Shown: positions 55,661 through 64,000 of the stretch, piece by piece
How positions within the stretch are numbered: the stretch's first letter is position 1
Layout: each line of letters starts with the position of its first letter
Assembly (NCBI RefSeq): GCF_006575665.1
Contig: NZ_CP041253.1
Coordinates: 1,679,501-1,743,500, forward strand
DNA length: 64,000 nucleotides
Direction: 5' to 3'
DNA from: Echinicola soli
Lineage (GTDB): Bacteria; Bacteroidota; Bacteroidia; Cytophagales; Cyclobacteriaceae
The notes under the pieces: generated by a model
What the model saw: the letters and a program-made list of their open reading frames with translations, nothing else
Told to the model about the DNA's origin: nothing
Database searches by the model: none
Translations under genes and position numbers: made by a program

Positions 55661-55820
55661 ATTTGCAGTAGATAAGGAACTTATCACCGGTTTTGCTGTT
55701 TGAATTGCTAGAAACCGTCACTAAAGAATCGTTACCATCTACTTTGGAGGTAACTGTGGTAGTTCCTGATGGCCAATTTGAAACAATAAGAATTTCGCAA
55801 GAAAGCTAAAAATAATAATC

Positions 55821-56405
55821 ATGTTACAAGCGCAGAAAAAGCCAGTACATATCTATCTGGAAGCAAATCCCAATCCGAATTCGCTGAAGTTTGTGGTAAA
55901 CTTCATGTTGACGGACGAGGGGGTGAGTTTTGACTATCCGGATGAAAAGAGCACAGAGAATTCCCAGTTAGCAAAAGAGCTGTTTAATTTTGCCACTGTG
56001 GAGCGGGTTTTTATCACGTCCAATTTTGTGACGGTGACCAAAAAGAACGATGTGGAGTGGCCGGAAGTACAGGACTTTATCCGCGACCACATCAGACAAT
56101 ATCTGGAGTCCGGTAAGCCGGCCATTGATGTGGTGCTGGACAAGGATCCCTTGTTTGATGAGAACGATAGTGAAGTAGTCAAAAAAATAAAGGGCATCCT
56201 TGATGAGTATATTCGTCCGGCTGTAGAGCAGGATGGTGGAGCCATTATTTTCCATAGTTTCCAAGATGGAGAGGTAAAGGTGCTTTTGCAAGGGGCCTGC
56301 TCGGGATGTCCTTCGAGTACCGTGACCCTAAAGGCGGGAATCGAAAACCTACTTACCAGGATGCTTCCCGATGATGTGAAGACTGTGGAGGCAGAGGGAA
56401 TTTAA
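55821..56405 (+). CDS. NifU-like (Nfu) iron-sulfur cluster scaffold protein
   Basis: 194 aa with an N-terminal Nfu_N domain (EANPNPNSLKFVVN, residues ~12-95) and a C-terminal NifU domain (~115-190) with the cluster-binding CxxC in GACSGCPSSTVTLK. It carries Fe-S clusters to target enzymes, perhaps including IspH in this window (inference). Closed by a terminator 20 bp on. Confidence 0.94.
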   Translation: MLQAQKKPVHIYLEANPNPNSLKFVVNFMLTDEGVSFDYPDEKSTENSQLAKELFNFATVERVFITSNFVTVTKKNDVEWPEVQDFIRDHIRQYLESGKPAIDVVLDKDPLFDENDSEVVKKIKGILDEYIRPAVEQDGGAIIFHSFQDGEVKVLLQGACSGCPSSTVTLKAGIENLLTRMLPDDVKTVEAEGI

Positions 56406-56424
56406 AGAAATAAATATATAGTTC

Positions 56425-56457
56425 AGGTCATTCACAATAGTGGATGGCCTTTTTTTT
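56425..56457 (+). terminator. Rho-independent terminator after nfu
   Basis: AGGTCATTCAC (56425-56435) pairs with GTGGATGGCCT (56440-56450), allowing two G-U pairs, followed by a run of T to 56457. Confidence 0.85.
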
Positions 56458-56489
56458 GCTAATAGCTTATAAATAACTTTTGGTAACGT

Positions 56490-57563
56490 ATGTTGAAGAA
56501 AAACTGGACTTGGGTGATTTTGGGAGTGTTATGCCTTGTCATTCGTTATTTTGCAGTCCGGTTTCCCGAGGCAACAGAGCGCATCTATTCTCGTGAATTT
56601 TTCCCAGCTATTCGTAATATCATAGATATTTCTATTTCCCGTTTGCCTTTTCCAACCGTTTACCTTTTCTTTTTGGGCGTATTGGCGTCGTTGGGGCTGT
56701 TCATTTGGAAGGTGGGAAAACGTGAGGGATGGAAGGGTAAATTGTTGTTCAGTGGTCGATGTGTGCTGAATTTTGCTGGTTTTCTGGTCTTTTTCTTTTT
56801 GGTACTCTGGGGATTTAATTATCAGCGGGTGCCTATTTTTCAGCAGTTGGGCCTTAAACCAGTGGCCTTAGAAAAAGAGACCTTGGTAAATGAATTGGTG
56901 CTGACCCGGGATTTGCTCCATCAGATTCGTCCTAATATTTCCGATGATACTTTGGCGATAGGGAAAACCTTGCCGTATGATGAACTGGAAAATGTGGTGC
57001 GGGCCAATATCCGTGAAAACCTATATATGATGGGGCTTAATTTTACAGGTCATCCAAGGACTAAGGAGCTTTATCCTGGCGGACTGCTGAGGAAGCTTGG
57101 GATTTTGGGCATTTACTTTCCTTTTGTGGGGGAAAGTTATATTGACCCTACTTTACACCCGTTGGAAAAGCCTTTTACGATTGCACATGAAATGGCCCAT
57201 AGCTATGGTGTTACCAATGAGGGCGAGGCTAATTTTATCGGCTGGGTGATTTGTAGCCATAGTGACAATCCGCTTTTGCAATATTCGGGACACTTGAGGC
57301 TGTTGAGCTATCAGCTGAATGACCTGTACCGCTTGGACCCTGCTGGATATCGGCAGTTTTTGACCACGATGGATAAGGGACTAAGAAATGACTTGATCGA
57401 TATTTCGGAAAACCACCGGCAAATCAAGGCCTTTTCGCTGGAGCTGAGTAGACGGTCAAATGACCTTTTTTTAAAAGCCCAAGGCGTCAAAGCAGGTGTG
57501 AAAAGCTATGCGCAATTACCTATGCTGGCCTATGCTTGGAGAAATAAGTTGAAGGGGAAGTAA
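56490..57563 (+). CDS. DUF3810-family membrane metallopeptidase-like protein
   Basis: 357 aa. Three hydrophobic helices in the first ~120 residues, then a soluble domain with a zincin motif HEMAHSYGV near residue 229-233 and a following Glu in NEGEANFIGW, the layout of a zinc peptidase. The family has no known substrate. It stands alone between nfu and the convergent EamA gene. Confidence 0.88.
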   Translation: MLKKNWTWVILGVLCLVIRYFAVRFPEATERIYSREFFPAIRNIIDISISRLPFPTVYLFFLGVLASLGLFIWKVGKREGWKGKLLFSGRCVLNFAGFLVFFFLVLWGFNYQRVPIFQQLGLKPVALEKETLVNELVLTRDLLHQIRPNISDDTLAIGKTLPYDELENVVRANIRENLYMMGLNFTGHPRTKELYPGGLLRKLGILGIYFPFVGESYIDPTLHPLEKPFTIAHEMAHSYGVTNEGEANFIGWVICSHSDNPLLQYSGHLRLLSYQLNDLYRLDPAGYRQFLTTMDKGLRNDLIDISENHRQIKAFSLELSRRSNDLFLKAQGVKAGVKSYAQLPMLAYAWRNKLKGK

Positions 57564-57651
57564 TTAGTATCAAGTACAGGGTTTTTTCCAGCGAATGATA
57601 AACCGGGCTTATAACAAAATCGATCATCATCAGTTCCTTTTTCTAAGTGGA

Positions 57652-58581
57652 TTAACCCGTAGCGACCAGCCGTTTCTTTTTTGGTTTTTTATTGCCGATC
57701 CACACACCGGCAATGACTGCTATCATGCCAATGAAATGCCCGGGGAGAAACATCTCCCCATCCAATACGCCCCAAGCAATGGCCACGATGGGGATCAGGT
57801 AGGTGACCGTGCTGGCAAATACAGGGCTGGCAATTTTGACAAGGCCATTGAACAGGATCAGGGAGACGGCCGTTCCCAGGACTCCGAGAATGGTCAGATA
57901 ACCTGCTGCCAGTGGTGCGCCTTCTCCATGGACCAGCGTATGTGTGAAATCGGTCTGAAAGAGAAGGTAAGCTAAGGCCACAGGAAGTGCTAACAACAAC
58001 GAAATAGCTGTGATTTCCACGGGCTTCAGTGCTTCAAACCAATGCTTGATAATGTTCAGATTGATACCATAGCATATGGTTGCTAAAATGACCAATAGTG
58101 CATAGGCATTGATAGCGGAGAAACTAGTGATGCTGCTGCCTTCTTTGACACTGATGAGAATGATGACACCGATGAAGGCAATGAGCAAGCCAAGGCCATT
58201 TCTGACGGTTATCTTTGCTCTAAAGAACAATGCCCCTATAACAACTACAAAAAGAGGAGTGAGGGCATTGAGGACTCCGGTGATGGAGCTGCTGAGCTGG
58301 GTCTGTGCCTTCGCGAAGAGAAATGCAGGTAGAAAACTACCTACCAGGCCCACTACCATGAGATTACCGATTTGCTTCCTGCTCAGCTTGAGGATCCTCG
58401 GCAGGGAAAGTGGGAGCAATACAGTAGCGGCCGACACAATGCGGTAGGCGCCCACTTCACCTGGGGAAAACACCATTAATCCCTTTTTGATCAGAATAAA
58501 CGAGCTTCCCCAAACCAGTGAAAGAAAACCTAAAAGCAGCCAACTTCTTAACGGTTGGTTTTCAGTAGTGTTTGATGTCAT
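57652..58581 (-). CDS. EamA/DMT-family exporter
   Basis: 309 aa, ten hydrophobic helices in two EamA halves (~14-145 and ~160-295). WGSSFILIKKGL near the start and APLFVVVIGALFF in the first half are typical. DMT exporters of this kind release amino acids or other small metabolites; the substrate is unknown. Basic C-terminus (KKPKKKR). Confidence 0.9.
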   Translation of the reverse strand: MTSNTTENQPLRSWLLLGFLSLVWGSSFILIKKGLMVFSPGEVGAYRIVSAATVLLPLSLPRILKLSRKQIGNLMVVGLVGSFLPAFLFAKAQTQLSSSITGVLNALTPLFVVVIGALFFRAKITVRNGLGLLIAFIGVIILISVKEGSSITSFSAINAYALLVILATICYGINLNIIKHWFEALKPVEITAISLLLALPVALAYLLFQTDFTHTLVHGEGAPLAAGYLTILGVLGTAVSLILFNGLVKIASPVFASTVTYLIPIVAIAWGVLDGEMFLPGHFIGMIAVIAGVWIGNKKPKKKRLVATG

Positions 58582-58987
58582 ATAGGGTTGAGTTTTTCAG
58601 GTTGAAAATCTGCCAAAAGTCAAGTTTCTCCATAACACTTCATTGAAATGGATAGTTGCAGCCTAAAGAAAGTTTTTTTGCTTTCCTGATGGAGTTGTAT
58701 TGGATCAATATGCCGCTAAACCCGGATTCAATGCTGTTTAGCTAAGAGCAGACCGTGACAAAGCTGTCATCTCGCCGCGGCGAGGGAATCTCGCTCATAC
58801 CACAATGATTGAAAAGATCCTTTCCCGATCTGTAGGAACAGGCTCTGTCGTCAGGATAGCCTGCCCCGCATGACTGTCGGGGACATCCGTTAACTAAACG
58901 GCATTGAGACCGAATTATGCATTAAACAAAGCAGGCTGTGAACGAATGCCCACAGCCTGCTTTTAACGATAAATAAGTTTCTATGCT
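58582..58987. other. 406-bp gap with REP-like elements and the glmS terminator
   Basis: Contains the perfect palindrome CTCGCCGCGGCGAG at 58771-58784, a CCCCG/CGGGG hairpin at 58864-58882 in a GCCTGCCCCG context like the other REP-like elements, and the glmS terminator. 58582-58740 shows no clear signal apart from AT-rich sequence upstream of the EamA gene. Confidence 0.6.
58928..58963 (-). terminator. Terminator of the glmS operon
   Basis: AAAGCAGGCTGTG (58928-58940) pairs exactly with CACAGCCTGCTTT (58951-58963), 10-nt loop. On the minus strand the stem ends in GCTTTGTTTAAT. It lies 25 bp past the glmS stop. Confidence 0.88.
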
Positions 58988-60829
58988 TTATTCCACCGTA
59001 ACTGATTTGGCCAAGTTTCTTGGCTGGTCCACATTGCAGCCGCGCATCACAGCAATGTGATAGGAAAGCTGCTGAAGCGGAACCACGGAGATCAGCGGGA
59101 CAAAGGCTTCATGGGCCCTTGGGATTTCGATAACGTGATCGGCCATTTTCTTCACTGATTGGTCTCCTTCCGTGACCACCGCGATGATCTTTCCTTTACG
59201 GGCTTTTACCTCCTGGATATTGCTCACCACCTTTTCATAAGAACTGTCCTGTGTGGCGATAAATACCACGGGCATTTCCTCATCGATCAGGGCGATAGGG
59301 CCGTGCTTCATTTCCGCTGCAGGATAGCCTTCCGCATGGATATAAGAGATTTCTTTCAGCTTTAGCGCCCCTTCCAGTGCCACCGGGAAGTTATAGCCCC
59401 TTCCCAGGTAAAGGAAGTTCCTGGCGTCTTTGTACTGTGCGGCGATCCGTTCTATTTGCTCATTGAGCTTCAGGGCTTTTTCGACTTTTGCAGGGATGGC
59501 TTCCAGTTCACTGAGAAGCTCCATGTACTTGCTTTCAGGAAGTGTGCCACGCTGATAGCCGAGCATCAGTGCCATCATCGAGAGCACAGAAATCTGTGCA
59601 GTAAAGGCTTTGGTAGATGCCACGCCGATTTCAGGACCTGCATGGGTGTAGGAACCGGCATGAGTCGAGCGGGCAATAGATGAGCCCACTACATTACACA
59701 CCCCAAAGATCGTTGCTCCTTTTTGCTTGGCCAGCTCGATGGCCGCCAGTGTATCTGCCGTTTCTCCTGATTGGGAGATGGCAATGACAAAGTCACGGCT
59801 GTTGATCACCGGATTTCTGTATCGGAATTCCGAAGCGTATTCTACTTCCACAGGGACACGGGCAAATTCCTCAAAGAGGTATTCTGCCACCAATCCTGCA
59901 TGCCAGCTGGTACCACAAGCCGTGATGATGATCCGGTCGGCATTTTGGAACTTGTTCATATAATCCCTTAAGCCGCCGAGAATCAGTCGGCCAGCCCTGG
60001 AGTCCAGCCTTCCCCGCATACAGTCTGCAATGGATCGTGGCTGCTCATTGATCTCCTTGAGCATGAAGTGTTCGTAGCCACCTTTTTCGATAGCTTCCAG
60101 CTCCATGTCCAGTTTGTTGATATAAGGGTGGGTTTCGATGTTTTCGATCGTTTTGATCTGCAGCTTGGCGTCACGGATGACCGCAATTTCATAATCGTCC
60201 AAGTAGACCACTTGATTGGTGTATTCCACGATTGGCGTGGCATCAGAAGCCAGGAAAAACTCGTCTTCACCTACACCGATGACCAGTGGAGACCCTTTTC
60301 TGGCAGCAATCAAGGTGTCAGGTTCCTCTTTGTTCATCAAAACAATGGCATATGCCCCTACAATCTTATGAAGAGCCAGTCTCACGGCCTCTTCCAGGCT
60401 ACAGTTGTTGTTTTGATGGATATCCTCAATAAAATTGATAAACACTTCCGAGTCAGTATCACTGTGGAAGGTGTATCCTTTATTGATAAGGTCGGTTTTA
60501 AGGACTTCGTAATTTTCGATGATGCCGTTATGGATCATGGCGAATTTTTCCGATGAGGAGTAATGCGGGTGGGCATTGACATCATTGGGTTCGCCATGGG
60601 TGGCCCATCGGGTGTGTCCTATCCCGATGTGAGAGTGAAGGTTAGGGTTGCTTTCGATGAAGTTTTCCAACTCGGAAACTTTCCCTTTCTTCTTGTAAAC
60701 ATTGAGTCCGGTGTCATTCAGTAAGGCCACACCGGCACTGTCATAGCCTCGGTATTCGAGGCGTTTTAGGCCTTTTATGATGACAGGCAGGGCTTCCTGC
60801 TTGCCAACATAGGCAACAATTCCACACAT
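58988..60829 (-). CDS. glmS: Glutamine--fructose-6-phosphate aminotransferase (isomerising)
   Basis: 613 aa. Makes glucosamine-6-phosphate, the entry to peptidoglycan and LPS amino sugars. N-terminal glutaminase starts with Cys2 (MCGIVAYVG) and carries HTRWATHGEPN; two SIS domains follow (ACGTSWHAG and SQSGETADT near 300-350, AEMKHGPIAL near 490). The C-terminus DQPRNLAKSVTVE is the family standard. Last gene of a minus-strand group that begins with the half-GT5 gene. No glmS ribozyme is visible in the 51-bp gap upstream. Confidence 0.97.
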   Translation of the reverse strand: MCGIVAYVGKQEALPVIIKGLKRLEYRGYDSAGVALLNDTGLNVYKKKGKVSELENFIESNPNLHSHIGIGHTRWATHGEPNDVNAHPHYSSSEKFAMIHNGIIENYEVLKTDLINKGYTFHSDTDSEVFINFIEDIHQNNNCSLEEAVRLALHKIVGAYAIVLMNKEEPDTLIAARKGSPLVIGVGEDEFFLASDATPIVEYTNQVVYLDDYEIAVIRDAKLQIKTIENIETHPYINKLDMELEAIEKGGYEHFMLKEINEQPRSIADCMRGRLDSRAGRLILGGLRDYMNKFQNADRIIITACGTSWHAGLVAEYLFEEFARVPVEVEYASEFRYRNPVINSRDFVIAISQSGETADTLAAIELAKQKGATIFGVCNVVGSSIARSTHAGSYTHAGPEIGVASTKAFTAQISVLSMMALMLGYQRGTLPESKYMELLSELEAIPAKVEKALKLNEQIERIAAQYKDARNFLYLGRGYNFPVALEGALKLKEISYIHAEGYPAAEMKHGPIALIDEEMPVVFIATQDSSYEKVVSNIQEVKARKGKIIAVVTEGDQSVKKMADHVIEIPRAHEAFVPLISVVPLQQLSYHIAVMRGCNVDQPRNLAKSVTVE

Positions 60830-60880
60830 AAAAATTACTTATTAGGGTCCGAATTTAATTTTAAATTATATCATGATCGA

Positions 60881-62353
60881 TTATCTAAGTTTAGAATAAT
60901 AGATTTTGAGTGTTATCGAGTTTTGGTTGACGATGTATTCTCGGAGAGACCTCGTGAAGTTACTGTTGGTAACCACATTGCTTCCAGATAAGCTAACTGT
61001 CCCAGGATAAAGCAGTAAGTCCGTCCGCATCACATCAGTTCTGTATAGCGCATCGACATAATCAGTGATACCACTACGGGGAAGAGGCGGTGGGCCATAG
61101 ATGTAATCTTCCGTATTAAAGGCAAGCGGATTGGTGCCGCCAGATGTGACCGCAGGGACTACATTTCCATTCTCGTCAGTGGTAGTTTGAGGTGCAATGC
61201 CTAATTGAATACTGTAAGGGGCACCATCTTCTTCTCGTCGAAGAATTTTATTGGTATCATCCGTAAAGTACTGAATGAGCCCTTGGATGGGCAGTTTACT
61301 GTCCGGGAAGTTTTCTGTCGGTCCCATGGAGAGGATGGCGCTGTTGAAGACTACATTATCCACAGTGTCCAGGAAGTTGGACAAGGGCTCCATGTCCAGC
61401 TTTACCATATGTCCAAGCAATGCTTTGCTTCCCACCAGAGTGCCTACATCGTAAGCCTTGTTTTTTTCCGTCACGATTTCGGTTGGTGTACCCGTTGGGT
61501 TATTGGTGACACCATTAAAATGCCTTGAAGAGCTGGTGAAAATGGTGTAAACACTGGATACAGTGTCTTCTTCACTGTTTCTGTAATACAGTTTGAAGCC
61601 AGTATCTGTCCCAGGGGTTACATGGATGGTTGTTTGTTGTGCTGGAGATCCTTTCAGGGCAAAACCCGGGAAATAGTCCCTGAACGAAAAGATATCGTCA
61701 AATACCGGGTCTTCATCTTTGATCTTGGTAAACAGGTCCGTGGCCAATGTCTCATCCAAGTTCATGAATACGATGGTGTCTGAATTCTCCTCAAGCATAA
61801 ATGAACCAGCCGCGAAAGGAGTTTCCCCAAATGCCAAATGGTCAAAATTATAATAGGTAGTATCCAGAATTGGTTCTGTCAGCTTGTGGGCGGAGAAGCT
61901 TTTGGCTTCGTCCAGGTCTTCAGCTGTGAGCGATCTGATGTCCAGGCTAAACTTGGCAGAATCCAAGATGGCATCACTTTCTGGTTTTGTGGCGGATGTG
62001 CTGAAGGCCATTCTACTATAGGCGGTTGCCTCCGTTTCGCCAAAGTAATCACTGATGTCACCACCTGCTACGAGTGTTCCCGGATTAGTGGTATTGAGTG
62101 AATCAGTAGATACCAAATAAGCAGAAAGGGGTATTTCTGCATAGAAAACCCCAATTCTGTTTGCTTCTGGATCAAGAGCCAATCCGATATCAGATGGATC
62201 GGTACATGCATTGATCAATGGCGTAGAAAGTAATAACAGTCCGGCGAGCTTAGCCTGCCAGGTCTGTATAGATGTTGTAATAACTTTCAAAAAGTTGTTC
62301 TTCTTCGTCTTCGTTGTTAATATCACACTTTTTGTCTTTAGAGCACTCTTCAA
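60881..62353 (-). CDS. DUF4270-family lipoprotein
   Basis: Up to 490 aa. A lipobox LINAC places the lipidated Cys at residue 50 from the ATG at 62353, an unusually long leader. A TTG at 62284 would give a 28-residue signal peptide and looks more natural, so the start is uncertain. The beta-rich remainder, with a repeated pattern of IxLxY strands, fits DUF4270 proteins, which are Bacteroidota cell-surface lipoproteins of unknown role. The 5' end overlaps the half-GT5 gene, and glmS follows 51 bp downstream. Confidence 0.85.
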   Translation of the reverse strand: MKSALKTKSVILTTKTKKNNFLKVITTSIQTWQAKLAGLLLLSTPLINACTDPSDIGLALDPEANRIGVFYAEIPLSAYLVSTDSLNTTNPGTLVAGGDISDYFGETEATAYSRMAFSTSATKPESDAILDSAKFSLDIRSLTAEDLDEAKSFSAHKLTEPILDTTYYNFDHLAFGETPFAAGSFMLEENSDTIVFMNLDETLATDLFTKIKDEDPVFDDIFSFRDYFPGFALKGSPAQQTTIHVTPGTDTGFKLYYRNSEEDTVSSVYTIFTSSSRHFNGVTNNPTGTPTEIVTEKNKAYDVGTLVGSKALLGHMVKLDMEPLSNFLDTVDNVVFNSAILSMGPTENFPDSKLPIQGLIQYFTDDTNKILRREEDGAPYSIQLGIAPQTTTDENGNVVPAVTSGGTNPLAFNTEDYIYGPPPLPRSGITDYVDALYRTDVMRTDLLLYPGTVSLSGSNVVTNSNFTRSLREYIVNQNSITLKIYYSKLR

Positions 62354-63065
62354 TAATTTTGTTCAGACTTTCGGAGATTTGGTCACCTTTGATCACCACG
62401 TCGGCATATTCCATACCGATTTTCAAGAAGCCTTCATAGTCTTTTGACTTCAATGGGGCCAATATGCTGTCATCAATGTCGACCATTTTGACCTTCTCCA
62501 ACAAATCATCATCAAATTTATGATTAAATCCGTTATTATAAATAGTGAACACTGATTTTGTGTTTTTAAATAACGGTTCATTTTTGTAAGTGGTTTTCAG
62601 GTACAAAGGAATCAAGCTGGTCATCCAGTCATTGCAGTGAACAATGTCAGGTGCCCATCCCAGTTTTTTGACCGTTTCGATAACGCCTTTGCAGAAGAAA
62701 ATGGCCCTTTCGTCATTGTCTTCATAGAATTTTTCCTGCTTATCATGGAAAACGCTTTTACGCTGGAAATAGTCTTCGTTATCAATAAAATATACCTGAA
62801 GCTTTGCGTTAGGAATGGAAGCGACCTTAATGATCAATGGTTTCTCCTCTTCCCCTACAGAAATGTTGATTCCTGAAAGCCTTACTACTTCATGCAACCT
62901 GTTCTTTCTTTCGTTGATCAAACCAAATCTCGGAACAAGAATACGGATTTCCATTCCTTTTTCCTGCATTGCCTGTGGCAAAGCCCTAACGAAGTTAGCT
63001 ACCTCTGAGGTTTGAAGAAATGGATTGATTTCACTTGCTACGTAGAGAATACGAAGTTTGGACAT
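62250..63065 (-). CDS. Half-length GT5 (starch/glycogen synthase N-terminal domain) protein
   Basis: 271 aa. Matches only the N-terminal Rossmann half of GlgA-type GT5 enzymes: KLRILYVASEINPF at the start, ALPQAMQEKGMEIRILVPRFG near residue 30, and PDIVHCNDWMTSLIPLYLK and FTIYNNGFNHKF near 145-200. The C-terminal nucleotide-sugar-binding domain is missing; the sequence ends in an acidic tail (NNEDEEEQLFES). The usual KxGGL motif is replaced by TSEVANFVRAL. It is therefore probably not a working synthase on its own. First gene of a group with DUF4270 and glmS, divergent from panC. Confidence 0.85.
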   Translation of the reverse strand: MSKLRILYVASEINPFLQTSEVANFVRALPQAMQEKGMEIRILVPRFGLINERKNRLHEVVRLSGINISVGEEEKPLIIKVASIPNAKLQVYFIDNEDYFQRKSVFHDKQEKFYEDNDERAIFFCKGVIETVKKLGWAPDIVHCNDWMTSLIPLYLKTTYKNEPLFKNTKSVFTIYNNGFNHKFDDDLLEKVKMVDIDDSILAPLKSKDYEGFLKIGMEYADVVIKGDQISESLNKIIEECSKDKKCDINNEDEEEQLFESYYNIYTDLAG

Positions 63066-63101
63066 ATCTTGTTTTTTTTGTTGAGGGATAATACGGGACT
63101 A

Positions 63102-63109
63102 CAAAGATA
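63102..63109 (-). promoter_or_regulatory. Putative promoter -7 element for the GT5-DUF4270-glmS group
   Basis: Minus-strand TATCTTTG, an exact TAnnTTTG match 36 bp before the ATG of the half-GT5 gene. Confidence 0.5.
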
Positions 63110-63131
63110 CAAAAAAAAATACAAAAACCCG

Positions 63132-63160
63132 TTGATATTGTCTAGAATAATTTACTTTTG
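63132..63160 (+). promoter_or_regulatory. panC promoter
   Basis: TTG at 63132-63134 and TACTTTTG at 63153-63160, spacer 18 bp, a good TAnnTTTG promoter. Transcription would start near 63167, about 25 bp before the GTG start of panC. Confidence 0.55.
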
Positions 63161-63191
63161 CTCCTATTTTGCTAAGTGTAAATGTATAGTC

Positions 63192-64000
63192 GTGAAAATT
63201 CTAAAGACCAAGCAAGAGGTAAAACAACAGTTAAATGGTTATCGAAAGGCAGCCCAGACGGTTGGCCTGGTGCCGACGATGGGAGCGCTACATGATGGTC
63301 ACTTAAATTTGGTGAAAAATGCCAAAAATATGACTGATGTAGTAGTGGTTTCCATATTTGTCAATCCCACCCAATTCAATAATCCAGAGGATTTGGAAAA
63401 ATACCCCAGAAGGGTAACAGGGGATTTGGCCTTGTTGGAGAAAGAGGAGGTTGATTATGTGTTTCTTCCTGAAGTGGAGGAGATGTATCCACGGCCCTCT
63501 GCATTGACATTTGATTTTGGGGATTTAGAACGGACCCTGGAAGGGGCTTTCAGGCCGGGACATTTTAATGGGGTAGGAGTAGTAGTGTCGAAGTTGTTTC
63601 ATATCATCTGTCCCGATAAGGCGTTTTTTGGGCAAAAAGACCTTCAACAGGTGGCCATTATCCGAAGAATGGTGGATGATCTGTCTTTTGACGTGGAGAT
63701 GGTGGTGGTGCCTACTTCGCGTGAACCGGATGGATTGGCCATGTCTTCCCGTAATGGGAGGCTGACATCGGCCGACCGCAAAAGAGCCCTGATCCTTTTC
63801 GAATCCCTGGTGCTGGCGCGAAAGGAACTTTTAGCAGGCAAGCCGTGGTTTGAGGTACAGGACAAAATATCACACAAATTTAATTTGGAGCAGGGAGTGG
63901 AGTTGGAATACTTTGAGCTGGTGAGGACAAAAAGCCTTGAATTGGTATCAGAGATAGATATTTCACAACAAAACGAGTCCCAAGAATACTCCATCTGCAC
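63192..64000 (+). CDS. panC: Pantothenate synthetase (pantoate--beta-alanine ligase), C-terminus cut by window edge
   Basis: ATP-dependent joining of pantoate and beta-alanine. The frame is open from a GTG at 63192 to the window end (269 codons of about 280). Motifs: PTMGALHDGHLNLV near residue 28-41 (HxGH site), VSIFVNPTQFN near 55-65, DKAFFGQKDLQQ near 140-150 and MSSRNGRL. No in-frame ATG is close, and the protein reads VKILKTKQEV from the GTG, so GTG initiation is favoured. Divergent from the half-GT5 gene with a separate promoter. Confidence 0.94.
   Translation, partial: MKILKTKQEVKQQLNGYRKAAQTVGLVPTMGALHDGHLNLVKNAKNMTDVVVVSIFVNPTQFNNPEDLEKYPRRVTGDLALLEKEEVDYVFLPEVEEMYPRPSALTFDFGDLERTLEGAFRPGHFNGVGVVVSKLFHIICPDKAFFGQKDLQQVAIIRRMVDDLSFDVEMVVVPTSREPDGLAMSSRNGRLTSADRKRALILFESLVLARKELLAGKPWFEVQDKISHKFNLEQGVELEYFELVRTKSLELVSEIDISQQNESQEYSIC

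Noticed and set aside
60778..60880. glmS ribozyme or riboswitch upstream of glmS
   Set aside because: The gap upstream is only 51 bp, AT-rich, and shows no conserved ribozyme core; the ribozyme is known mainly from Firmicutes.

Overview
The window looks like chromosome of a pigmented member of the Bacteroidota, order Cytophagales, probably family Cyclobacteriaceae (Echinicola-like). This is inferred from gene content, not from a search. Supporting signs are type IX secretion genes (type-B C-terminal sorting domain, PorP/SprF, a PorE-like OmpA protein), a fused MurF-Alr protein, BatD, BshC (bacillithiol), DUF4270, DUF3810 and DUF6702 proteins, a CrtYcd/CrtW carotenoid cluster, and many promoters with the Bacteroidota -7 motif TAnnTTTG. 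No tRNA, rRNA, prophage, transposase or CRISPR array was recognised.

Layout. 1-4.3 kb (minus strand): purH (cut by the window edge), purN, a UbiA-type prenyltransferase and galE. 4.5-7.8 kb (plus): acyl-CoA dehydrogenase, then apbE and a ZIP metal transporter as a pair. 8.6-15.1 kb (plus): a carotenoid operon made of an ECF sigma factor, crtI, crtB, crtYcd, ispH and crtW, followed by an Omp85-type barrel protein. 15.1-23.2 kb: a degraded TolC-like gene, a Wzi capsule-assembly protein with a lipoprotein, wecB, murF-alr, csaA and a small exported protein. 23.6-29.6 kb: M1 peptidase, HupE-like protein, DUF6702 protein and aldehyde dehydrogenase. 29.9-35.4 kb: a three-gene type IX secretion module. 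35.6-38.7 kb: HTH membrane protein, tspO, SRPBCC protein, mnmD and ispF. 38.8-41.7 kb: ten tandem copies of a ~292-bp non-coding unit. 41.9-45.9 kb: M16 peptidase, copper chaperone and copper ATPase. 46-50 kb: bshC, 5-formyl-THF cyclo-ligase, small barrel protein, sugar isomerase-like protein. 50-51.7 kb: a multiply frameshifted pseudogene, a repeat-rich stretch and a 62-aa gene. 51.8-57.6 kb (plus): batD, aroC, DAACS symporter, Nfu and DUF3810 genes. 57.6-64 kb: EamA exporter, then glmS, DUF4270 lipoprotein and a half-length GT5 gene on the minus strand, with panC (cut by the window edge) divergent.

How the genes work together. The carotenoid operon carries its own sigma factor and the last MEP-pathway enzyme (IspH); a second MEP enzyme (IspF) and a UbiA prenyltransferase lie elsewhere in the window. 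CrtI, CrtB, CrtYcd and CrtW together predict a ketolated beta-carotene. Envelope building is served by galE, wecB, wzi, murF-alr and glmS. The T9SS trio pairs a secreted adhesin-like protein with its own PorP/SprF and a PorE-like anchor.

The most unusual parts are non-coding: the ten-copy 292-bp array between ispF and the M16 gene, two loci of a 20-bp tandem repeat, and several families of dispersed hairpin elements that recur in almost every long gap.
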